This document shows, piece after piece, positions 12,202 through 24,813 of a stretch of 64,000 nucleotides of DNA (positions within the stretch are counted from its first letter, which is position 1; the number at the start of each line of letters is the position of its first letter). A program made the translations under genes and the position numbers. The notes beneath the pieces are model-generated. The model had not been told where the DNA came from, did no database searches, and was given only the letters and a program-made list of their open reading frames with translations. This DNA comes from Gonocerus acuteangulatus (Eukaryota > Arthropoda > Insecta > Hemiptera > Coreidae), in NCBI GenBank assembly GCA_946811695.1, contig OX328127.1, positions 51,030,274 through 51,094,273 on the forward strand, read 5' to 3'.

Positions 12202-13192
12202 TTTTTATTTTATTTAAATTTTAGAAATTGTTTTTGATCCTTTATCCTTTGGCTACTAGTTTGTTTATTTAAATTATTATCACTTATAATTTTAAGTGAA
12301 AAACACGACAGGACAACGTATTCTTTTTATTTGACTGGTTCGGAAGGTTGTTAGCTTTCTAATGGTAGTTTTTTTTTATTAGAAATTCTTAGATTAGTCA
12401 GGCCATAAAACGCCTTCGAGTTTTTTTCAGTTGATTTGTGAAAGCTTTGTCTACACATTTCTTTGTATTCTTTCAAAGAGCCCCGTTGTTTTTTGAGGTT
12501 CTTCTCATTCTTTAGCCTCTCAATCTTCTAAGCTTACTTAGTCAGGCTAAGGTTTAAAAGTTAATTGATCTTGTTTCGTTGATCTTGGTCTGTTTGCTTT
12601 CTTAGTTTTCACTCAGCTGTAGTCGAATTTTAAAAAAATAAAATATAAGTGCCTCGGGGAAATAACTAATCATTTCTTATCTCTGACTTATTCACCCGCA
12701 TCATTAACATGCACTCCTTTGGGAGTTACAGTTAATTTGGTAAACAAAGTAGATTTTATTTTCTCAGAAAATTTGGAAGAAATATAAGCAGAGCGATTCT
12801 TCCACTATTGTAAAAATGAAAACCAGAAAGATGTAGGCGTTTGTTTTTCTGGACGATTTTTATTGGGGGGGGGGATTGCTTAGTTAAGAATAAGAAATGT
12901 GCTTCGATTGCAAAGTTCGTCTTGGGCAGACCCTCTTAAATATAATTGTTACAAAAATGAAATATAACTGAGTATGAATAGTAGACTTGAACCTTCTTTG
13001 AAAATGTTATTGAATGTGGCGACTGAAGGAGAGCGAGCGATATCTTTAATGTTAGTGTCAGCAGTTGGGCAAGCTGAGCTGACCGAGTGCTCGCCAGTAT
13101 TGTAATATCTTCAGTTCTACTTTTACTCCACAATAAACAGCCTTCTTGTTGACTGCACTGTACATTCCTTCTACAATAATACAAGTATTGTT
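12202..13192. other. AT-rich DNA, no gene seen
   Basis: No gene recognised. A G-run lies at 12865-12873. The minus-strand frame 12936-13184 has no domain and overlaps the start of the next MITE's flank. Confidence 0.4.
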
Positions 13193-13457
13193 TACATCGT
13201 CCCTACCATGTCAAACTATTGATTTGAAAAATCTCGTTTTTCAGATTCGGGACTTAGCTCTTAGACTGTGGTCGATACAGGTTGTCGCAAATTGTCCGAA
13301 CTCTTACCCCTTTATAATAGCCTTTAATGCCTTAAACAAAGTATCGAATAAGACCATTTTTCAATATATTACTTCGTCAATGTATCGAATATGTGCGTTC
13401 GCTAACATTGCTCCGATTTTCATATTCGATAGTTTGACATGGTAGGGACGACATGAT
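13193..13457. mobile_element. Small MITE with about 37-bp inverted ends
   Basis: The left end (13196 on) carries CGTCCCTACCATGTCAAACT. The right end (13414-13455) carries its reverse complement AGTTTGACATGGTAGGGACG. Complementarity extends inward through GATTTGAAAAATC and GATTTTCATATTC. The interior of about 190 bp is non-coding. No clear target duplication was found, so the superfamily is open. Confidence 0.75.
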
Positions 13458-13671
13458 CACCCACCATATCGTCTCTTGCTCATTTTTGATTTAATACTTC
13501 CTCTACTTCAAATCTTACCAAAATGTATATTTCTTTCGTTAAATTTCTTTAAAAAATATATATTTACCTATTGGATTTGTCGCTTTTGGACACCCGAAAC
13601 GAAAATTCGGCTTTGGCTTTCTTGAAAACCTTATGCGCTACGATCTCTTGCGTGCGAATTTTGCTAGAATG

Positions 13672-14062
<391 letters not shown>

Positions 14063-14170
14063 TACATATATAAATTTGAACTATCCCTCATAAAACTTCG
14101 ACTTCCAGCACTTCCGGATTGCGTCAACGAATCGATGCCACAAACAGGTTTTTTCCCCTACAGGGAGGGA
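14063..14170 (+). mobile_element. Degraded 3' remnant of family T
   Basis: The words TATATAAATTTGAACTA and then CACTTCCGGATTGCGTCA line up with the 3' segment of the copies at 41590-41690 and 61560-61680. A weakened terminal hairpin is suggested by CCCCTACAGGGAGGG. It directly abuts the Helitron end at 14062. Confidence 0.5.
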
Positions 14171-17100
14171 GAAAATATGCAAAATATTGCGAATTTATAA
14201 CTCTTTAACTTCAAGAGTATTCAGACAATCTGAATGAGGAGAAAAACTTTTCATTTAAAATTCTATTTTTATGACATCTTTCATTACAGCCATAAGACAA
14301 TACTATTTTTCATACTGCTAACACTCTTTATTAAAACTTTCTATTCTGAGGGTGAATGATTATTTTTCAGAAATCTGAATTGGTTGACCCAGATAAATAG
14401 GAATTCTTTTCAAGCTGATGTAACATTGTTTGCTTTGTGACATTGTACTCTATAATTATCGAGAAGATTTATTTTATTAAAACCAATGTCTCTCACTTAT
14501 TCTTTATCCTGATAAAGCCCTATTAAACATTTTATAAAATTGATTTATTTGAAGTGAAGAGTCTTGAACCCTGCTTTGCTTTTAATTGTTAAAACGGATA
14601 CAAATTAATTAACCATTATTACGCAAAACAATTAATCAATGATAAAGAAGTGTAATTTTTGAAATACTAATACAGCTTTAGTTTTTAATCCGCAACTATC
14701 CGATCTTCGTGTATTCTGTCATCATCATCAGTACCTACACAGTTATTGTAAATTTTATTTAGTTTATTTTAGATTAAACTTCATTGTGTATACAGGTTTT
14801 GTATTGGAATTTCCAACAGTAGAGATGGCATGGAGAGTATGTAAATAGAAGGACATGAATGTCTATTGCATAGAATTAATGAGAATCGTCTTGTGATGAC
14901 CCCCCAACGACTTTTGTCTTCAAGACACTGGCATCTTGAGGAATGCTCTCTCTATCTTTCAGCTTTGTTCTCCTGAATAAATGAGAATATTACCTTTCAC
15001 AATCTCGGTGTCAATTAAACCACTATATCGGCGCGCATAGAAAATAACGTGGTATGTTCAAAATCGCAACTTTTCAAGGCAGCTCTTTAAGAAAGAATTA
15101 ATACAGATAACATGCCATTTTATCACATGACAAGAAATCTAGATCTTTATAAGGAAACGATCAAGCCTGCGATTTAGTGACTTCTTTGCACTATGCATGA
15201 GCCTTAGAAGATAGTGCATTTTAATAATTTTCCCTATTTCCCCACTTATTCCCTGTGACCATCGATTTTATCAGGAACGAATTAACTCGCCAGCCCGAGA
15301 TTTAAACCCTAATCCTCCAGTTTTGCTCGGTTGCTAATTACTAAATTAGGCTACTTTTCACAGCCCACCTGTGTATTACAGCACATGTGTCTGTACTATT
15401 AGAGTGGTTTAACAGGCGTGTACCTACTCTGAGCTTTGTAGATATAGAAATATGACAGTGACATTTTCTGATTTCAGATAAATATGACGCATTTGCCATG
15501 ACATTTGCTCCATTAGACAACGTTACTCGGCGACAGATTTCTTTGTTTCTGGAAAAGAAATATTTTTTACCGGAAAAAGTCATTCTATGTTATCTCGGCG
15601 TATTCTTATACGTATATTTATAGATATACTTATATACATGAATGAATTGTATTCAATCAGGTCTAAGACTTTCAGTTTGTTGGCTTGATGGCTAGATTGT
15701 AGGAATGATTGGTAACCTGCTTTAATCTCCCTCAAACTTATCACTCTCGGAAAGCAATTCTATACACTTCAATGGTTTCACAAAAAAAGTGGCGGATCGC
15801 ACTCATCAATTCCGACTATTAGGGTTTCACTGTTCCCAGTGAAAAACAACCAAAATAAATTCCTATGTCGATTGGATAACTATTATGAATATTCTCTATC
15901 TGTACTGTGTCTTACATTTTGACTGTTCATTTCATACTTGACTATTAGTCTGGTTAAGACCTTTTCAAAGCTTACACACACTCTTGCCAACCAATAACTA
16001 ACAATATGACAATGTTTCCTGCCTACGACTTATTTACTGTATTTACAGTGACATTGTTGCCAGCCGGAAGAGTGGAATTGTAGTTGTTGCTAGCTTAACT
16101 AGACAAATTGGGAACCCTGCCAGGGCTCTCCTAATCGCTCTTCACCTAGACATAACCGCTACCGTTCTTGTAAACTTCCAGTTAAATTTCTACGTAATAC
16201 CTAAATTTGCTTTATCTGACTAATGAAAACGGTGTAAAAAATTCAAATTGTAAAATTAATTAAAAACCAATCTAACTGAACCATTAGAATGCTTAAAGTT
16301 CTATTCTAAATTTTTATAGATTATTCTTACACATAAACCACTGACACAAATAGTGTAAGAATTGACATTCCGATTCCTCTGAATTTAGATATCATCCTTT
16401 TTGCATAATGAATAACAGCACATGTATTCGCGCAAAGATGGCGAGAAGGTCATCTCAAATTTTCATAATTGTCTTTGTTTGAAGCCTTCAATAAAATAAA
16501 CGATTATTTTATGCGACAGTCCTAAAGGAGGAGTAATTATAAAAATTGTATTGAAGTGTATTCGAGACAAGTAAGTGGGACGTGAGTGTGAGTGCACACC
16601 CATTCTTATCTTAGCTGATTTATCTTCATATTGACCTATACGGTTGCACAATCTGACGTGAATCAGATCTCATTTTATTTTTTTAACAAGAAAAATATTT
16701 CATTTCTCCAGTTTTTCTTAGGGCTTTCCAATATTTCATGATAGGAAAGAATTATAAATCATCAGTCAAAATATATTATTTTCTTCGAAAATCTTTATCT
16801 ACTTTTTGATTAATTGTATCTATTGATAAATTCATTATTTATGTATTTACAGAGCCTGCTACATTTTTTCTCCAATCAATTTATTTCAAAATAATTAAAA
16901 CCACCAGTAAATCAGTTTTAATAAATTATGATTTTTCAAGACTATTCTTTGGTGTTTTGTTGTATGCAGATGCAGCAATGATTAATGTTGTACGTCCAAA
17001 TTATTAGAGTGTCTGTTAACATTTTCTTCTATATTTTTTAACGCGTGTCCATCCAGGCTCGCCAGTATTAGATGATACGAAACGAATCCGTTCTTGTGAA

Positions 17101-17210
17101 ATCATCGAACATATCACTTGTCAGTAAAACCGCCTCTATTACTTTACTTCAATGATTCGTGGATGTCTTATTGTTCATTCACACAACGTTAATACAAACT
17201 TGCCAATGAT
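14171..17210. other. AT-rich DNA, no gene seen
   Basis: Three kilobases without a recognisable gene or element. Frames at 15341-15583 and 16463-16651 on the minus strand are short, have no domain, and I do not call them. Confidence 0.4.
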
Positions 17211-17234
17211 ATATATATATATATATATATATAT
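17211..17234. repeat. (AT)12 microsatellite
   Basis: A short, perfect AT repeat in otherwise ordinary sequence. No flanking element was recognised. Confidence 0.95.
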
Positions 17235-17905
17235 GGCACACCACCGTATCCTTAGGCTTGTTCCTACGTTCCTACTACTTATTCTCAATTTAATTTCCTA
17301 TTGCTTGCTGAGGTAGTTGGATTGTTACTAGTTCTTGGTCTAATTTTTATTGATGATTGATTGGCAATGAGGTTCTTTAAATCAAAGACTGCGTTTTGAT
17401 CTTTTGTGTCATAATATTCTTTTCAATTCTTTGTAAATTATTTCGGAACGGATTAAAAATATTAAAATTAAAGACGTACAAATCTCATCTGGGAATATAT
17501 TGAAAACGATTGACGATCGACTATAGCTGGAAAATTGTTACTAGAAGAATCTGAAGTCGAAAAAATCATATCAATAGTCTCTGGTGTTTTCTTGCCTTGA
17601 AACAAGGTAATAAGTCCTTTCTTCTTAAATAACTATGCATCGATTTTATGTTTTTTAGAAAGCTTATTTCATTTTGATCTTTTGTGGGTACATGGTAAAG
17701 AGTAGAAGAAAAATATTAAGCAACGAAAAAAGTTTACATAAAAAGGCACAAAACGCTCTCGATAGACTGAAAAAAAAAAACATATTTTTCAAAATGATAT
17801 GAGAAAATTGAGGCGGGCGTAAAAACTATTTCTCTAGGCCTCATACTTTACTGGGTAACCGAAAAGGCGACCAAAGTACAATCTGGCTTTCGGTGCCTAT
17901 TACAG

Positions 17906-17908
<3 letters not shown>

Positions 17909-17967
<59 letters not shown>
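17909..17967. repeat. (TA)n microsatellite, about 59 bp
   Basis: A perfect TA repeat. No family T or Helitron sequence was seen on either side, so it appears free-standing. Confidence 0.95.
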
Positions 17968-17971
<4 letters not shown>

Positions 17972-20542
17972 CTCTTTTTTTCTTTATAAAATAGTTATTT
18001 TCATGAACTTTTGCCCCGATTACTATTTTCTTTGGTGCAAATATTTGTACATTATTCCCTTATTGATACGTTTTTTCGTCTCTTTTATTTTATTTTTGCG
18101 GAGCAATAGATAAAGGAACTCAACCTGCACTGTACTCGAAGTAATAGTATTCGTGGGGAGGGGAGCAGAAGAATGAAAATTATCGCATATTTCAAATATT
18201 TTAGGCGAACTTCTAAAGGGTAATGCTCAAATCCCTTCTGTGTCTAACTATACACTGCGTAGGCGGGTTTTCCAATATTTTAGCTTGCTAGGAAAATACT
18301 CTGTAGCACCAGAGAAGGTCATTTAGGCTTTGCAAATTAAATATGATTATTTATTAAAGACTTGTTAATGAAATAATGGAGGGTGAGGGCCTTGTTCTGC
18401 CCCTTGTTCTTTGGTACTTTAAATTTCGATCATAAGCCTTCATGTTCGTTAACCAGCTGTATCCGCCTCCCTCTAAACTTTTTTTTTTGATATATTTATG
18501 TAATAAAAAGTTCATGGCGCTACTAGGATTTTGCTTTTATAGCCGTTCGGGTACACTTGCTTAGATATTTGTATAAGAATATAGTTTTAGATATACCCTT
18601 ATCCCCGTTTTCGAAAAACGTTTAAAAAAAATTGAAATTTTATTTTCGTATACCCCAACAAGATAAATTAAATGGAATATTTTAACAAAAGTTTGAATTT
18701 TATTAAAACAGAAGTTTTGGGCAATAAATTTCTCGAAAATTTAAGAAGACCATGATCAAAAGTTGCTTGACTTTAAAAACTGTGCTTGACATTTCCGGAT
18801 TAATTTCATTGAAGACAAATTATTATGAGATACCATCCTAATCATAATATTACTATGCTATCGCAATCAGATGTAAGCATTACACGGAAAACCGCTAATA
18901 TAACATCATTCCTGCGATTTCGATGCGTTTTTTTTATTAGAGGCCAAGAATTTCAAATATGTTATCTTCACATATACTCGTAATACCGACATGAAAACGC
19001 AGTGTTCCTTTGGTAAAACGCAGTTAGTAATTTATTTTCTACATTTTTTTTGTAGTCCTTATACCCTAAACAGAATTAATTAAATTCCTTTTGAAAGGTA
19101 AAATTGCATGAGAAAGTTGGTATAAAAGACACCTTTTTAACTTCATGTTTTGTAAAAAGGATTATTACAAAAACATACAACCTGTTCCCCAAGTTTGTTT
19201 GGTAGTTTTTTCTCTTTAAGAAAAGAAGAAAATTTCCACAATTATTTTTGTTTGTTTCAAGTTGAAAGAGTTATATTTGAAGACACCACTGCTAACTTTT
19301 CACAGCAGTTTATTGTCTGGGTTTCAAAGTTTTAGCACGAACTTTGTTATAGTCTGCCCAAAGTTAATATGTGCCAATCTTGGCAAGTCTATTATGGATA
19401 AAGATTTCAAAATTTTCTTTATATAGAAATTGTTATTATTGTGAAGTTAAGAAGAGGGCAACTTAAAACACTACTTACTAATGTTGTTTTGTGTATAATC
19501 GGATTTATATTCACAGTTCCTTATGCTCGTGAATAGATATGGAAATTGTTTCCTTTAAACGAGGGGGATGGCTGAAAAGATTATTTTGTGAATTAATTAT
19601 TAATATTCTAATTCACATCCCATTTAGTGAATAACGTAACAATATGTTGGTTCTTTCAGAAATATTTGTCTTTCGTTTGATGATAACTTCTCTTCTTATT
19701 ATTACAATAGCTATTAGTAAAACGTATCTTTGACCAGGATTTCTCTGGCTCTGAAATATTAATTCCAATGTCGGGAGATACAAATTATAAGTCTGAAATT
19801 TTAATAAGTTAAACTACAACAAAAAAATAAACAATGTTGTTTACATTTTAAATGGATGAAGAAAACTTTGAGGGGGCCACGTTGTAACTGAGCTATGACG
19901 TGCCCAGGTAGCCTTTGTTTCATTAGGCTTCACTTCGTTTTAGTCCATTTTAATAAATTTACGATTGTTTTAATGTAGATTATTATTTATTGAACTTGTG
20001 CCTACTCAGGAAAATGTAATTTTGGGTGAGTATTTACATTGATAGAAAAATCGTTGCATGCTAGTATGGTAGTTATTATATGTTTTTATCCATTTTTGTA
20101 TATTTATTTGGAATAAAGCTATATAATAATTTATTTTGAAAGCACACACTTCTTTGTTTTTATTTTTTATAAACCACGCGTGTCATTGTTGCATTTTTGA
20201 ATTTATTGAATTTATTAGCTAGGAAACATATTAATAACAGCTAGACGTACACATAAAGAAGACAAAATTAATCTGAATATTTTTTTTCTTCTTTCATTTC
20301 GATTAGTATATACCTATTTTATAAAACAGATTTGTATCCCTCTGGCATCTCGATATTTTCCGGCCCAAGTATATTCCATTATGTCTTATCACATTATGCC
20401 ATATTTAAGTATACCACATTCTGTGAATTTGTGCTTAATAGAAAGATCATCGCCATAACCTGTGCATTCAGGCCTAGCCCTCCTTTTTGAATAAATAAAC
20501 ATGGGTATGATTACTGTGTCCCATTCTTGATTCTTGACAGAA
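17968..20542. other. AT-rich DNA, no gene seen
   Basis: No gene, terminal repeat or array recognised over about 2.6 kb. The stretch has many short A/T runs and isolated more GC-rich patches, for example 19860-19930. Confidence 0.4.
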
Positions 20543-20875
20543 TCACCTCATCTCGCGTAATGTCACGAGGTTTTCCATCCCAAGATAGTGGATTTTATCT
20601 CTATTTCGAAGCCACTCGTATTTCCACTTTGCGTTGATAAGATATTTTAGATGTGCTACAGCATCTGTCGGTAGGATGTACGACCAAGTAATGTCTTTTT
20701 TAATAGCATGCTTTGTTGCTGTTTTATCGCTACCTCTTATATCATTGTGGCTAGAAATCCTGTAGTGAATAACATGTTGGTGTCTTTTGTAATGCAAATC
20801 TAGTCCCGTAATGAAGTCTGAGATTATAGAATTTGGCTTAATTTTGTCATTGGAAGTAGTAATTTTTTTCAACAC
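20543..20875 (-). pseudogene. LINE (Jockey/R1/I-type) RNase H-end remnant
   Basis: A 110-codon open frame. Residues about 34-55 (VIHYRISSHNDIRGSDKTAT) resemble the W-V/I-P-S-H-x-G-I-x-G-N-E-x-A-D signature of the RNase H domain that follows reverse transcriptase in Jockey/R1/I-clade retrotransposons. A spacer leads to YLINAKWKYEWLRN, like the usual conserved Trp segment downstream. The catalytic Asp expected after GNE-A is not conserved (the text reads SDKTATKHA), so the enzyme would be dead. No reverse transcriptase, A-tail or TSD was found. The call comes from motif recall only. Confidence 0.5.
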
Positions 20876-21902
20876 ATTCTAAAAGTCTGTTTTTGTTTGA
20901 GGTGATGAATATTTCGCTACACCACAATATAATAATAGCAAAATATTATTAGTATAAATATTAACAGAAAATTAACAATTTATGATTGTACGTCAGTGAT
21001 AGATAATAAATAATTATTATTATACCGTCGAAAATGCTCAGTATAAAATAGTTGCAGGATTTAGTAGACTGAAAAGCTTGTCAAGGTAAAATATACACTA
21101 GTTAGGATTAATTTCTGATCTGCGTACAATTATATATTTATTCTTGTATTTATTTTGATGATAGTTTTACAACTATGTAAAATAGAAATGTTGTGTTAAA
21201 AAAGATAGAAAGTGTTCTTTTAGCACTGATTTTTATCCTCTTCATTTATTTCCTCTTTATACATTATACGATGCATCGTATTAATCCATTAATTCATTCT
21301 TTTTTATATTTCTACTTTTAGAGCTATAAAATGTCCCTAAAACCTTTCATTAAAGTCTAAGTTTATGTGCAACCGTAAGATAGGGGACATTAAAAAGGAG
21401 AAACACTGAGACAGACTTACTATTCCCCGTTTTCCAATAAATTATTGTCAGACGTAAACAACAATTTGTAAACAACATTCAGTCGATTTACTAAATGATG
21501 AAGCAGCTTAAATATATTTCAAAGTAAGAATATTGATAAAAGGATAGTTATCTTATTTATGAGCGCGAAGGATTTCGAATAAAAATCCTGTCGGGAAAAA
21601 AGGAACCGTCCAACTCCCAGAAACTGTGTTATCATAGCATCCGTATTCCTGGTTTAATTTCGAAACCATAAAATGGAATCTGTTATTTTTCTATTATTAC
21701 TAGCTATTTTTTTGAGATATTGACATTGATAAACTAATTTTACAGTTAACCAATTGTCAATACCAACTCCAATGAAATTTCCAGGAAAAGCGATATAATA
21801 TACACTTAAATAGTGCAATGCGCTGAAAATGTATATATATAAGTAAGAACCATAGGTGTTTTTTGTGAAACGTGGGCATTCCCAGCTGTGTAAAAAATTA
21901 TT

Positions 21903-21906
<4 letters not shown>
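20876..21906. other. AT-rich DNA, no gene seen
   Basis: This lies upstream, in reverse-strand sense, of the LINE remnant, but I could not follow reverse transcriptase sequence into it. No other element recognised. Confidence 0.4.
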
Positions 21907-21954
<48 letters not shown>

Positions 21955-22120
21955 GGCGCATCAACAAATCGTGGCCATTAGCGCCGACGTCCAGGGTGGA
22001 GCTAGGAATTTTCTCAGCGAGCCCTGATATGAGAAAATTCCTACCGCCGGTGGGGATCGAACCCACCATCTCCCGCTTATGAATCTAGCGTGCTAGCCAC
22101 TAGACCACGGGAGACCCCCC
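21907..22120 (-). mobile_element. Met-tRNA-like SINE, copy 1
   Basis: Read on the minus strand it starts GGTCTCCCGTGGTCTAGTGG (A box) and has an anticodon-like loop TTCATAA (CAT, Met). The B box GGTTCGATCCCCACC comes next, then a body with GAGAAAATTCC, a terminal hairpin GGCGC...GCGCC and a 46-base A-tail (the T-run 21907-21952). The acceptor stem does not pair with the 3' side, so this is a retroposed SINE head and not a working tRNA. Confidence 0.9.
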
Positions 22121-22827
22121 GCACATAATGTACATCAAAATGTCACTTTTAAAGAATCTTCTTATATTGGTTAAATACGTAGTATAAAATATGATTATGA
22201 AACGTGTTTTAACGAGTGTATAAGGGTAAAAATAAAGGGAACTGCTGGAAAATGTGCTCAATACTACTAGAATATTTTTCTAGATATATTTCCGTTGTTA
22301 AGGTAAAATATAAATATATGAAAATTAACTAAGAATGTCGAATGTAAAATAGCTTTGTTTCTGAGATCTGTTTACTCTAAATGATCTTTCCTCCATTCAG
22401 TTTTTGCGGCATGCTTATTTCGAAAAACGTTTATATAGGTATAATATATGTTCGCGACCTATGTTTTTTGTAAAGTGCACACTCTCATCGTCACTTTCGC
22501 TTTGTGTTACCGGATCGACATCACAGGGTGAAAGGAGGAAACGCGCTAATAAGAAGAAGAATAAGTTGAGTTAATAAAAAAAGTATTAAATAAATACATT
22601 GGCTTTAAGATCGTCTAAAGTGAAGTCATCAAAACGCTACAATACTGAATGACTCAATTTTATTATGCAGAAGGCCTTTTACAAGGTTCAATACTAACTG
22701 CATTTCTGTGTATATTTTACTTTTAAATTAACTGGATTCTCACAAGTGAGTTGGCAAACGTTTATTCAATCGCACTTTTAAAAAGTTGAATCATCAATTG
22801 TGACATATTTAAAGTTTTGGAAATGCA
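22121..22827. other. AT-rich DNA, no gene seen
   Basis: No recognised gene or element. A slightly more GC-rich patch around 22480-22560 contains GAAGAAGAA. Confidence 0.4.
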
Positions 22828-23130
22828 TCTATATACAAAAAATCACGTGTCTGTTTGACCGATTTTGATCAAACTTGGCACACAGGTAGGACTTGATAAG
22901 GGGAGTGTCATAGGCTAGGTCAAAAACGTCTACCAGCTGCCTGTCTGTATGTTTGTTCCTTATATAAATTCACACCGTTTGACCGATTTTGACGTAACCT
23001 GGTACACAGTTAGATCTTCATACGGGGAGTGTCATATCCTAAGTCAAAATTGTCTATCAGCTGTCTGTCTGTATGTTTGTTCCTTTACAAATCCACGCTG
23101 GTGTAGCATGGCACGCCGGGGGACAGCTAG
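22828..23130 (+). mobile_element. Short non-autonomous Helitron with both termini
   Basis: It begins TCTATATACAAAAAATCACG after an A and ends GCACGCCGGGGGACAGCTAG before a T. This is the A|TC...CTRR|T arrangement of Helitrons, with a short hairpin before CTAG. Inside, two direct units of about 121 bp (22852-22972 and 22973-23090) share GACCGATTTTGA, GGGGAGTGTCATA and CTGTCTGTATGTTTGTTCCT. It carries no gene and depends on a RepHel protein elsewhere. Fragments of the same family occur at 7404, 13815, 55650 and 62964. Confidence 0.8.
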
Positions 23131-24520
23131 TACCGTATATTTCAAAGTCCAAATTACATAAAAATTAATAAGGGAGAAATTAAAAATACCATCAAAGAAT
23201 GTCTTCTCTGTAGCCATAAAATTAAAGCAGGAAGAAAAATCAGTCTCGTAAAAGGTCACGAGAGCTCAGTGAGGCAGATACTGAACAGGTATCTGTTTCT
23301 TGATCTTAAAGAACATTCTGTTGTCAGATATTGTGACCAGTGCTATTCTTTGGTCGCTTCATTTACACCTCTACAGCTCACCCATTGAAGGCTTCGTTGG
23401 GATTCTGACCCTTGAATGACGACAATTTAAGACAAATTCTTTCAGAAGTTTCGAAATTAGGCCCCCAAGAACATGAGTCGATTGATTTACCATTGAGCCA
23501 AACTTACCCCACAATTGAAGGAGAAAAGGTGATATTATGAACATTACTAATTGGATGCAGTTTTCTTACTCACTCATATTTAATAACCAATAGATTACAA
23601 GCTTCTTGCATTGAACGTAACGTTTATAAAAACACGAAAACATTCTAAAACGCTGAGAGAAAATAAATATTTACAGGTTACAAATTTTAATAAGATTTTA
23701 TTATTAACTTGTTTTAAGCTCAGAAAAACCTCTGGAGTGGAAATAGGTAGTCAAATCTTCTAAACAGCTTGTAAACCGGGTTCACATAAAATTTTGAAAA
23801 CACACTCCATTATAATATTTTACACTATTTATTTAACCACTATACGAAATTTCTTGAAATCTCATTGAGAACTTGCTAAGAATAAGTTCATCCACGCTAT
23901 GTGCTTTTGCTGGAAGGAGAGAGTAAAACAAAAAAAAAAAAATTATCCGTTCTTGTTTACCAAATGAAAATATTGCATTAATGTGAAAATAAAGAACATA
24001 GGCGAGTATAGATACTCAAGCAGGAATTATACGAATTATCACACTTCGAAATTTTATTTTAATGCAAAATGAAAACAGCAATCAATGTAGATTACTTTAG
24101 TGTATGAAAATGTCTAATATCCAGTTATTTCGCATTTATTTCTTGAACAAGGGATTTTAAGCGTCAATGATGTCATGGTGACATTAAGATAACGTTATCT
24201 CTGATATGATAACCTGTATTGGAAATGTTCTAATACGAGGCTAGCAAATTCACAACGTCCATTGCTAGCTCATTGACTCCTAACTTCGCAAATCAAATGT
24301 TTAATAAAACAAATTCTTGAAAAGATTTTTATAAGTTATCGTAAACTTGTTACGCATAGTATACTTCTCATTCATCTGGTAATCTCTTTTGGTTTCTTAA
24401 ACATAGCATTCTAGTAGTAATGCATCGTAACTAACCGACGACCTCGTCAATCGTCCGAATCAATCTTCTTCATCAATTAATGCTAATGTTCGTAATATTT
24501 TGAAAAATTAATATATTTAA

Positions 24521-24523
<3 letters not shown>
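23131..24523. other. AT-rich DNA, no gene seen
   Basis: No recognisable gene or transposon. A short A-run lies at 23931-23942. Confidence 0.4.
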
Positions 24524-24573
<50 letters not shown>

Positions 24574-24574
<1 letters not shown>

Positions 24575-24742
24575 GGGGTCTCCCGTGGTCTAGTGGCTAG
24601 CGCGCTAGATTCATAAGCGGGAGATGGTGGGTTCGATCCCCACCGGCGCCAGATATTTTCTCATCTCAGGGCTCGCTGAGAAAATTATTGGCTGCACCCT
24701 GGATGTCGGCGCTAATAGCCATGATTTGTTGATGCGCCGTAA

Positions 24743-24760
<18 letters not shown>
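24574..24760 (+). mobile_element. Met-tRNA-like SINE, copy 2, inside (TA)n
   Basis: This is the only forward-strand full copy: head GGTCTCCCGTGGTCTAGTGG, loop TTCATAA, B box GGTTCGATCCCCACC, hairpin GGCGCTAATAGCC...GATGCGCC, and A20. It is bracketed by (TA)n at about 24524-24572 and 24761-24808. The insertion therefore split a pre-existing TA microsatellite, or the TA tail expanded afterwards. The frames on both strands through it are not genes. Confidence 0.9.

Positions 24761-24808
<48 letters not shown>

Positions 24809-24813
<5 letters not shown>

Noticed and set aside
24574..24650. Functional tRNA-Met gene
   Set aside because: A and B boxes and a CAT loop are present, but the acceptor stem does not pair, a SINE body and A-tail follow, and several copies exist.
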